Assembly: GCA_039931435.1 (NCBI GenBank)
Contig: JBDTRY010000112.1
Coordinates: 1 to 11,595 of the forward strand
Length of the DNA: 11,595 bases
Source: JBDTRY01 sp039931435
GTDB lineage: Bacteria > Acidobacteriota > Thermoanaerobaculia > Gp7-AA8
Direction: 5' to 3'
The translations under genes were made by a program, and so were the position numbers. The notes below the pieces were generated by a model. That model was not told where the DNA came from. It saw only the letters and a list, made by a program, of their open reading frames with translations, and did no database searches. Within the stretch, counting starts at the first letter, position 1, and each line of letters begins with the position of its first letter. Positions 1 to 7,990 of this stretch are shown in pieces.

Positions 1-2
1 AG

Positions 3-416
3 AACTTCAACCTGCTTCCTCAGATCAGTTCCTTTGAAAACGTGGAGATGCCGCTCGTCTTCGGAGGCGTGACGCCGGCGAAGCGCAAAGCGCGCGTTTC
101 CGAACTGCTGGAACGCGTCGGTCTCGGCGACCGCATGGATCACAAACCCACGGAGCTGTCCGGCGGGCAGATGCAGCGCGTAGCCATCGCCCGCGCCCTG
201 GCCATGGATCCGGATATCGTCCTGGCCGACGAACCGACCGGGAATCTCGACACCTCATCGGGCAGCGACATCATGACCGTCTTCTCCGACCTCTGGAAAC
301 AGGGAAGGACGCTGGTGATCATCACCCACGACATGCATCTGGCAGAGCGGGCGGGCAGAGTGATCGAAATCCGCGACGGCGACATCGAGAGCGACAGTGC
401 GGGGAAAGCGGCATAG
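3..416 (+). CDS. ABC transporter ATP-binding protein, LolD/MacB type (5' partial)
   Basis: This is the C-terminal part (about 137 residues) of an ABC ATPase that begins before the window. The first visible residues, NFNLLPQISSFENVEMP, lie just after the Q-loop. They are followed by the signature LSGGQMQRVAIARAL, the Walker B/D-loop segment DIVLADEPTGNLD, and the switch histidine in IITHD. The Walker A motif lies upstream, out of view. The DEPTGNLD wording and the short C-terminus after the H-loop are typical of the LolD/MacB/FtsE subfamily, which powers lipoprotein release, efflux or cell-division complexes at the inner membrane. The permease partner is not visible, so the substrate cannot be assigned. 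The next gene, at 637, is on the opposite strand, so any operon partners lie upstream. The frame is clean to TAG at 414-416. Confidence 0.93.
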   Translation, partial: NFNLLPQISSFENVEMPLVFGGVTPAKRKARVSELLERVGLGDRMDHKPTELSGGQMQRVAIARALAMDPDIVLADEPTGNLDTSSGSDIMTVFSDLWKQGRTLVIITHDMHLAERAGRVIEIRDGDIESDSAGKAA

Positions 417-636
417 CGCGCAGCAGATGTGCGACGCGCCTTAAGCATGGCCAGGGTTCGGCGATGTAGAACAGATTCGGCGGACTCAGTTGCCGGTCTT
501 CCATCGAGACCTTCCGGTACGGATTGATGCAAGGTGTATGCGGGTTGATGCCGTGGAAAATTCTCAGCACTCTGGCTTCAGAGGCAACGAGCGAGCGGTG
601 AGGTTTGCGATGGACACACCTTCAGGAACCCCTGTT

Positions 637-1755
637 TCAGTCGCCGTGTCTCCGGTCGGGTCCGGCCAACAGCCGCGCCGCGCGAACACCGAGCGCCGCC
701 GCCCAGCTGCCCGAGAGACGATTCTTCGCTCTCCAGAGCGCGCTCCGCCGGATCTGTTCCAGCTCCACCGCCAGTCCTGCGATCCGGTCATCCCTGGCGG
801 CGATTTCTCCCGCCAGCAGTTGCCGGTACGCTCCACGCGCGGCGATCTCACGTTCCAGGAAGTCGGCGTAACCGGCTCCTTCGTTGAGCTGCTTCTTCAG
901 GTCATTCACCAGCTCACGTTCAGCCTGCAGAAGCGACGAAAGGACGCCCGCATCGGCAGCCGCGCGGAATCCCGTAACTTCCAGGCGGACGCATTCCCGG
1001 CTGTTCCATGAGTGAACCTCGCTCAGGAGGCGCTCACGAAAATCCGGCTTCTGCATCGTGATCCACCATCCCTCGAGTTCCGCGGCTCTCTGTTCCGGGC
1101 TGAGGTGGAAACGGGTTCGGGAGGGGAAGACCATTGCAGTGGGCTGGCGCGCCGTCATTGTGTTCAGTTCCGGCATGGCCAGAATCTGCTGCCACATGTA
1201 CAGGTCCGTATGAGTTCCCGGCGGCGTCTGGCGCCATCCATAGGGAAGGCGCCGGTAGAGAGTCATGGTGTGCGCTCCGCAGCTCAGCGGAATGCGATTG
1301 TCTCCGGCAAGGATTCTCTGGCGATAGAAGGGGACGCAGAGATCGACGATCCAACCCCCCAGCGAGCCGTCGGTATCGCGGAAGACGGGAAAGCCGGAAA
1401 CAAAATCGGCTGTTGATAACAGGCTCTTTATCGTCTCAACGTGATCATTCAGCCAGAGATCGTCGTCGGAAAGGTAGCAGACGATCGTCCCTCGCGCCTC
1501 CGCCAGGGCCTGATGGCGGAGTGTTTCGCCTCGGCTCCCGGCTTTGGGATGATCGAAGAACCGGACGCGGTCATCTCCGGCGCACAATTCCTCAATGACT
1601 CGCCGCCCGCTCTCGGGAACGCCGTCACCGATGATGAACACTTCCAGATCGGTCACGGTTTGAGCAAGAGCGCTGCGAACGCTCCAGCGGAGGGTTGGCC
1701 CGTGGTCATGTGTCGGGATGACCACGGTGGCGATCGGTCTGGATTGCATACCCAT
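637..1755 (-). CDS. Family 2 glycosyltransferase with C-terminal coiled coil
   Basis: A 372-residue protein with a GT-A fold N-terminus: ATVVIPTHDHGPTLRWSVRS (residues 9-28) is the usual GT2 opening, and LSDDDLW (95-101) carries the DxD-type motif that binds the metal and nucleotide sugar. Such enzymes transfer a sugar from a nucleotide-activated donor, usually in polysaccharide, O-antigen or protein glycosylation; the acceptor cannot be told from sequence. Residues about 272-340 are Leu/Glu/Arg-rich and look like a coiled coil, ending in a basic tail (RRSALWRAKNRL) of the kind seen on surface-polysaccharide glycosyltransferases. The frame is open upstream to 2061, but that extension is low-complexity and overlaps the neighbouring VOC gene, so I chose the ATG at 1755 (alternative ATG at 1749); the ribosome binding site is weak. 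No other polysaccharide genes are visible, so it appears to be an orphan. Confidence 0.85.
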   Translation of the reverse strand: MGMQSRPIATVVIPTHDHGPTLRWSVRSALAQTVTDLEVFIIGDGVPESGRRVIEELCAGDDRVRFFDHPKAGSRGETLRHQALAEARGTIVCYLSDDDLWLNDHVETIKSLLSTADFVSGFPVFRDTDGSLGGWIVDLCVPFYRQRILAGDNRIPLSCGAHTMTLYRRLPYGWRQTPPGTHTDLYMWQQILAMPELNTMTARQPTAMVFPSRTRFHLSPEQRAAELEGWWITMQKPDFRERLLSEVHSWNSRECVRLEVTGFRAAADAGVLSSLLQAERELVNDLKKQLNEGAGYADFLEREIAARGAYRQLLAGEIAARDDRIAGLAVELEQIRRSALWRAKNRLSGSWAAALGVRAARLLAGPDRRHGD

Positions 1756-1927
1756 GGATTCGTCGCCCTGGCGTGGCAGCCTATCATTCCGTCCGCGGCA
1801 AGGAGTGTGTTCAGGCAACGCGAGAACATCAGGACGCCATCCCGAGCCGGGCGCCGCGCCGCCAGATCGGGGTTCGAAGGTGGCTGGAAAGCTCCCACCA
1901 TGAAATCGACTTTCCTGACCCGTGGCG

Positions 1928-2308
1928 TCAGCCCGGACGAAGGACCGAAAGGATATTTCCCGCGGGGTCCTTGAACCAGGCGATCTCCGGGCCGTTTCCT
2001 CGGGAGATTCCCTTCTCGTCGGTCTTGATTTCGGGATCCGAGTAGTGCTCGAACCGGACACCCTTCCCGGTGAGAACGTCGACGGCGCTTTCCACGTTGT
2101 CGACGGGGAAGTTCAGCACCGTATATGTGGCGGGAACGAAATCCGGTTTCGGATAAATCATCACCGTCGCTCCGCCGGCCATATGCAGCTCCATCACGCC
2201 CATGGGATTCTCGGACACGTCGAGCCCGAGGGTGTCGCCGTAGAATCTTCTGGCCTCGTCAAGGTCCCTGACTGCAAAACTGGAAAAGGCCTTCGATTCA
2301 TTCAACAT
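1928..2308 (-). CDS. VOC (glyoxalase/bleomycin-resistance fold) family protein
   Basis: A 126-residue single-domain vicinal-oxygen-chelate protein. Two beta-alpha-beta-beta-beta modules can be recognised: the first begins AFSSFAVRDLDEARRFYGDT and includes ELHMAGGATVMIYPK; the second includes YTVLNFPVDNVESAVDVL and ends AWFKDPAGNILSVLRPG. The position that is a metal-binding Glu near the C-terminus in classical glyoxalase I reads Ser here (NILSVL), so a glyoxalase I activity should not be assumed. The reaction is unknown. The start at 2308 is favoured over the upstream ATG at 2335 because a strong AAAGGAG lies 9 nt before it and the homologous fold begins right after. The gene is co-directional with sdhCAB upstream and the glycosyltransferase downstream, but gaps of several hundred and 172 bases argue against tight coupling. 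Confidence 0.88.
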   Translation of the reverse strand: MLNESKAFSSFAVRDLDEARRFYGDTLGLDVSENPMGVMELHMAGGATVMIYPKPDFVPATYTVLNFPVDNVESAVDVLTGKGVRFEHYSDPEIKTDEKGISRGNGPEIAWFKDPAGNILSVLRPG

Positions 2309-2379
2309 GTCGCTCCGCTCCTTTCGCATCGTCAATTGCGCTCACACCCACAGCAGGCCTGTCGTTGATGCCAAAGCCG

Positions 2380-2514
2380 CTATTTCTTTCTGCTGATGGT
2401 TTTCGTCGGTGGAAAATCGGGCTGCTTGCCGGTGACGATTCCCTTGACCACTTCGAAAAGAATGACCGGTTGTGGTTTGTTCAGCTTCAGATAAACCGCC
2501 ATGCGAATCGTCAC
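2380..2514 (-). CDS. Possible small hydrophobic protein downstream of sdhB
   Basis: Between sdhB and the VOC gene there is a minus-strand frame open for about 75 codons, ending at TAG (2382-2380). The best-looking part reads LVLIAVTIRMAVYLKLNKPQ followed by a basic C-terminus ending TISRKK, so it would be a short amphipathic or membrane-associated peptide of 44 residues from GTG 2514 or 40 from ATG 2502. Codon use in this part resembles real genes, but neither start has a convincing ribosome binding site, and the open frame continues upstream (WFGDEGGAEDGS...) with no standard start codon. I do not recognise a family. It may be a genuine small gene of the sdh operon, a fragment, or chance. 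Confidence 0.3.
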   Translation of the reverse strand: MTIRMAVYLKLNKPQPVILFEVVKGIVTGKQPDFPPTKTISRKK

Positions 2515-2608
2515 TGCGATGAGAACCAGACGGGGATCGTCGGCCGAACCGTCCTCTGCACCGCCCTCGTCGCCAAACCACGCGGCTCGGTGCGTTGCGG
2601 AGATTGCT

Positions 2609-3372
2609 TCAGCTCTTCATGGCAGGATCTTTGTGCCCGGCGAAGGCAGCCTTGATGAAGTCGCGATTCATCCGGGCGATGAAATCAATACTGATTTCCT
2701 TCGGACAAACCGCTTCGCATTCCCCATAGTTCGTGCAACTTCCAAACATCTCTTCCATGACAGTGACCATGCGCAAGACTCGATCATTTCGCTCCGGCTG
2801 ACCCTGAGGGAGCATTCCGAGGTGCGATACCTTCGCGGAGGTGAACAGTTGCGCAGCCCCGTTCGGGCACTGCGCGACACAGGCGCCACATCCGATGCAC
2901 TCTGCGGCATCCATTGCTGTCTCCTGCAGCGATTTGGGGATGGGAATGAGGTTCGCTTCCGGCGCGCTACCGGTGTTTACAGAGATGAAGCCCCCGGCCT
3001 GGATGATGCGATCCAGCGGACTGCGATCGACGACGAGATCCTTGATTACGGGGAAGGCCCGGGCTCGCCATGGTTCGATGTAAATGGTTTCTCCATCCTT
3101 GAACTTGCGCATGTGCAGCTGGCAGGTGGCTGTGCCTCTGCTCGGACCGTGGGCCACGCCGTTGATCATCATTCCACACGAGCCGCAGATGCCCTCGCGG
3201 CAGTCACTTTCGAAGGCAATGGGCTCGATCGAAGAATCGGTGAGTTGTTCGTTGACGATATCGAGCATCTCCAGAAAGGAAGCGTCCGGACTGATATCAC
3301 GCGCTTCGTATTTCACGAATTCGCCGCGGCTTTCCCCAGCCTTCTGCCGCCACACATAAAGTGTGAGATTCA

Positions 3373-3373
<1 letters not shown>
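2609..3373 (-). CDS. sdhB: Succinate dehydrogenase/fumarate reductase iron-sulfur subunit
   Basis: A 254-residue iron-sulfur subunit that carries electrons from the flavoprotein to the membrane quinone site of complex II. All cluster ligands are visible: C58, C63, C66 and C84 for the [2Fe-2S] cluster (SDCREGICGSCGMMI); C159, C162, C165 plus C223 for [4Fe-4S] (ECIGCGACVAQCPNG); and C169, C213 and C219 for [3Fe-4S] (assignment by analogy with E. coli SdhB). The set of 11 cysteines is complete, so the subunit should be functional. Its ATG shares one base with the sdhA stop codon (TAATG at 3375-3371 on the minus strand), which suggests translational coupling. Sequence alone does not fix whether the complex works as SQR or QFR. 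Confidence 0.97.
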
Positions 3374-5286
<1,913 letters not shown>

Positions 5287-5299
5287 GTCGCTACAGCTC

Positions 5300-5980
5300 C
5301 TAGAGGTGGACGGCACCGATCAGCACTGCGATCGGAAAGGAGATATTTCCAAGGGTGATGAGCACGGCGAAGGCAGTGGCGAACGATCGTCTCCAGGGAT
5401 TGAAGGTCGGGTTGTTCAGCCCCAGCGATTGAAACATGCTCCACAGGCCGTGATAGAGGTGAAAGCCCAAAAGGATGTTCGCCACGATGTAAATCAGGCT
5501 GACCCACCACTGCTGAAAGGCCACCACCACATTGTGGTAGGGATCGCCTTCGACAAAATTGCGGTGCAGCGTTCCCGTGGTGATGTGCAGAAGGTGATAG
5601 ATGACGAAGAGGGCGATGATCACTCCGCTCCAACGCATGGTGCGAGCGGCATAGGTGGCAGCGACATCCTGCTTCCTTCCGTACTCGATGGGACGTGCTG
5701 CCCGGTTCATGATCGTCAGTTGCGTTGCGGCCTGAATATGAAGCCAGACGGCGATGACCAGTAGGAAACGCGTGACCCAGAGGACAAACGAATTGGGAAA
5801 GGCGGGAGAACCAAGAACTCGAAGCCAGGCGCCGTAGTGATTGATGGCCTCCGCTCCAAGGTAGAGTTTCATGTTCCCGAGCATGTGCAGGGTGATCCAT
5901 CCGAAGAGAACGATTCCGGTCCCGGCCATGACGACCTTCTTGCCGATAGCCGATCTGTAGAAATTCAGAATCCAGGACAT
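5300..5980 (-). CDS. sdhC: Succinate dehydrogenase cytochrome b subunit (type B, di-heme)
   Basis: A 226-residue membrane anchor with about five hydrophobic segments (approximately residues 14-36, 67-87, 115-137, 158-180 and 201-223). It is a single polypeptide rather than the SdhC/SdhD pair of E. coli. Histidines in the first four helices (H32, H81, H129/H132, H174/H177) are placed like the four axial heme ligands of di-heme type-B complex II from Wolinella and Bacillus; which of the paired histidines is the ligand cannot be decided here. Such complexes usually work with menaquinone, so a menaquinone-using respiratory chain is a reasonable inference. It is the first gene of the sdhCAB operon; AAAGGTG precedes the ATG at 5980 at suitable spacing. 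Confidence 0.93.
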   Translation of the reverse strand: MSWILNFYRSAIGKKVVMAGTGIVLFGWITLHMLGNMKLYLGAEAINHYGAWLRVLGSPAFPNSFVLWVTRFLLVIAVWLHIQAATQLTIMNRAARPIEYGRKQDVAATYAARTMRWSGVIIALFVIYHLLHITTGTLHRNFVEGDPYHNVVVAFQQWWVSLIYIVANILLGFHLYHGLWSMFQSLGLNNPTFNPWRRSFATAFAVLITLGNISFPIAVLIGAVHL

Positions 5981-6229
5981 CTGGAATTCACCTTTCGTTG
6001 ATGCGCGAAGTGAGAGTTGCGGAAGAGCGTAATGATGTTCTCCCTGGCGGGAGAGGGGCGAGCATCATGCCGTGGGTATGATATCAAAAGCGTTGAATAC
6101 ACCGGCAACCCGGTCCCCGGGCGCCGGCCGGCGGGTACGTGGCCGCAACGTTGCACTACGATGGTTTTAGTGTCATTGCTGGGAAAAATACGATTCGCAC
6201 GGGATCTCGTGCTGAAACCGAGGCTGCCA
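5981..6229. promoter_or_regulatory. Divergent intergenic region between sdhC and the selenoperoxiredoxin gene
   Basis: This 249-base region must hold the promoter of the sdhCAB operon (leftward) and probably that of the peroxiredoxin gene (rightward). A -10-like box, TATCAT on the minus strand (6083-6078), or TATGAT on the plus strand (6077-6082), is present, but no matching -35 was found at normal spacing. A perfect 12-bp GC palindrome, CGCCGGCCGGCG, lies at 6122-6133, and a small hairpin CTCCC-TGGC-GGGAG at 6040-6053. I see no convincing coding region. The promoter assignment rests on gene layout. Confidence 0.4.
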
Positions 6230-6691
6230 ATGCTGAGTGCAGGAGAACGGGCCCCTGATTTTTCAGAGACCGATCAACTGGGAAAACCAATTTCTCTGTC
6301 GGACTTCAAAGGAAAGAAGGTTGTGCTCTGGTTCTTTCCGAAGGCCAATACCTCCGGCTGAACAGCCGAGGGTTCCGGGTTCCGGAACCTTTACGAGGAG
6401 TACCAGGCGCACGGCGTCGAAATCGTCGGATGCAGTTTCGACGATGCCGCGGCTCTGAAGAGCTTCGCTGACGAGTTCGGGTTTCCGTTCCGCTTTATCT
6501 CCGATGTGGAACGCAAGGTGGGGCTGGCATATGGCGCCTGTCGGTCGCAGTCGGACGAGTTCGCACGACGGATCGCTTATCTGATCAGCGAAGATGGAGT
6601 CGTGATCGAAGCGCACTCCGACGTCGATGCTCGCTCCTATCCCCGGACGCAGTTGCAGTCCATCGTGGAAATGGGGCAGGATCGGTCGTAA
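6230..6691 (+). CDS. Selenocysteine-containing peroxiredoxin (Bcp/AhpC-TSA family), in-frame UGA = Sec44
   Basis: Read with the TGA at 6359-6361 as selenocysteine (U), this is a full-length 153-residue thioredoxin-fold peroxidase that would reduce hydrogen peroxide and organic hydroperoxides. The N-terminal half has the family opening (AGERAPDFSETDQLGKPISL) and VVLWFFPKANTSG. The next codon is TGA, where ordinary members have the peroxidatic Cys (family pattern F.PK..T.GCT.E), and the frame resumes with TAEGSGFRNLYEEY. The C-terminal half is intact, with SFDDAAALKSFADEFGFPF (69-87), AYGA and the strand AYLISEDGVVIEAH. No other stop or frameshift occurs. The usual Bcp resolving Cys five residues after the active site is Ser49, so this is not a classic C-x4-C enzyme; C68 and C104 are the only cysteines. 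The start at 6230 is preceded by GAGG; an upstream in-frame ATG at 6161 is less likely. The gene diverges from sdhC and ends 7 bases before a convergent aminotransferase gene. Confidence 0.87.
6359..6391 (+). promoter_or_regulatory. UGA recoding site with bacterial SECIS-like stem-loop
   Basis: Directly after the TGA (6359-6361) the mRNA can fold into a hairpin. The left arm AGGGTTCC (6369-6376) pairs with the right arm GGAACCTT (6384-6391) in 8 bp, one of them a G-U wobble, closing a 7-base loop GGGTTCC (6377-6383). The loop starts 15 nt after the UGA. Bacterial SECIS elements, recognised by SelB, are known to lie immediately 3' of the UGA inside the coding region, with a short stem and an apical loop with a G near its start and often a GU; this one fits. 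The stem was found by eye and no folding energy was computed. The GGGTTCC sequence is repeated in tandem, so a register-shifted fold is possible. Confidence 0.7.
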
Positions 6692-6698
6692 ACCGGTC

Positions 6699-7874
6699 TC
6701 AATCGATCAGTTCGACGATAAAGTCTCTTAATCGCGTTGCCCCTTGCTGAAATTCGCCGGGTTCGCAGATCAGCGACACCACGAGGTAACCCTCGGACGA
6801 GAAATCGAAGAAATAGCCGGGACTGACCAGGACTCCGGTCGTCTCCAGCAGGTGAATGGCGAACTCCTCGTCCGAAAGTATCGATGGCACGCGGATCACT
6901 GCAGACCATCCACCCTCCACGGGCAGCACTCTGGCCGCGGGCAGGCCGGCAAACGTCCGGCGCAGAATCGACATATTTTCCGCCGTCCGGGCGCGGATGC
7001 TCGCTCGCATCGCAGCCCCAATCTGAAGTATTTCGGCGAGAGCGGACTGCACGGGGGTGGATAGCGACAAGTAGTTGTCACCAACGGATTCGAGTGCGTT
7101 GTGAGCCCGGTGGCAGAGGTCTTCCGGACCGGACAGGCGAATCCAGGAGAGTTTCAGGTGAGGAAATCCAGCGCTCTTGGACAGGCCTCCGAGGGCGAAC
7201 GTCAGACACTCGCCGCCAGTCTCGGCGAAGGAAACCGCTGCCGTGGCTTCCACCGGGTAGTCGAAAAAAACTTCATCGGCTATCAGCGCGCAGGAATGGG
7301 CTGCACAAAGGTTCGTCAGTTCCCGCTGCTCCTCCGGCTGGAAATAGTTGCCTGCCGGATTTCCGGGATGAATGACGACCACCGCTCTGGTGTGACGGTT
7401 CATAGCGGAGGATACCGCGGCGGCGTCGAGCCTCCAGCGTCGGTCCAACTCAAGGGGAAAGTGGCGAAGCGTGAGATCCTCGAGCCGAGCGAGATTTTCG
7501 AGAAGGGGATAGGAAGGCAGAGCAGTCAGGATTTCATCGCCGGCATCGCCGAGACACTTGAAGATCCACGCATAGGCTTCGCTGGTGGAAGCGGTGAGCA
7601 CCAGATCAGAGGGAGACACGGATTCGCCCCGTTCGGTGAGAAAGACTGCGATCGCCTCGCGGGCGGACACGAGCCCTCCCGGATCGGGCCGGTACCGTGC
7701 CATTGCGCCCCGTCGCAGGGCCTCGCCCAATTCTTCGCCGGGCCAGGGGAGACCGGCACGCGTCGGGTTTGTCTCCGTAAGATCGATCAATTCCTGCCCC
7801 GAGAGCCGGCGCGAGCCCACGGCGGCTGTGATGCGATTGACGCTTGCGTTCCATGGCAGCCGATTCGAGAACAT
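6699..7874 (-). CDS. PLP-dependent aminotransferase, class I/II (fold type I)
   Basis: A 391-residue fold type I enzyme that should transfer amino groups using pyridoxal phosphate. The Schiff-base lysine is K233 in GGLSKSAGFPHLKLSW. Other cofactor-site residues follow the aspartate aminotransferase pattern: N172 (HPGNPAGN), D200 (IADEVFFDY) and Y206. Y61 (RYRPDPGG) and S97 (TASTSEAY) line up with other cofactor-pocket positions. The substrate is not predictable. Near residue 365 the segment GYLVVSLICEP stands where most class I enzymes have GYxRLSF with the Arg that grips the substrate alpha-carboxylate, and that Arg is absent. ATG 7874 is preferred over the upstream start at 7976 because family homology begins just after it and the longer form would crowd the promoter of the divergent peptidase gene; no strong ribosome binding site is visible for either. 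It converges with the peroxiredoxin gene. Confidence 0.88.
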   Translation of the reverse strand: MFSNRLPWNASVNRITAAVGSRRLSGQELIDLTETNPTRAGLPWPGEELGEALRRGAMARYRPDPGGLVSAREAIAVFLTERGESVSPSDLVLTASTSEAYAWIFKCLGDAGDEILTALPSYPLLENLARLEDLTLRHFPLELDRRWRLDAAAVSSAMNRHTRAVVVIHPGNPAGNYFQPEEQRELTNLCAAHSCALIADEVFFDYPVEATAAVSFAETGGECLTFALGGLSKSAGFPHLKLSWIRLSGPEDLCHRAHNALESVGDNYLSLSTPVQSALAEILQIGAAMRASIRARTAENMSILRRTFAGLPAARVLPVEGGWSAVIRVPSILSDEEFAIHLLETTGVLVSPGYFFDFSSEGYLVVSLICEPGEFQQGATRLRDFIVELID

Positions 7875-7990
7875 GGTCGATATTCGCGCCGGGGCGGCAC
7901 AGGCACGAAGAAATAACGCGCGGTGAGCCCGGAGCCCCGAAGCATACAATGCGTTGCGAAGTGAAAAGTGAATCAAGAAAGGTTCCCTGC

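Noticed and set aside
416..440. GCGCG...CGCGC inverted repeat after the ABC gene as a terminator
   Set aside because: The loop is long and no T-run follows, so termination is not supported.
322..570. Minus-strand frame between the ABC ATPase and the glycosyltransferase (starts GTG, HGINPHTPCINPYRK...)
   Set aside because: It overlaps the end of the ABC gene, has no ribosome binding site and no recognisable family; the 220-base gap is left unannotated.
6017..6361. Separate short ORF ending at the TGA, and another from 6506 to 6691
   Set aside because: They are the two halves of one peroxiredoxin in the same frame. A pseudogene reading was considered, but the single stop falls exactly on the catalytic residue, no other lesion exists, and a SECIS-like hairpin follows.
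7101..7916. Plus-strand open frame opposite the aminotransferase
   Set aside because: The minus strand has the PLP lysine and all cofactor motifs; this frame is a shadow.
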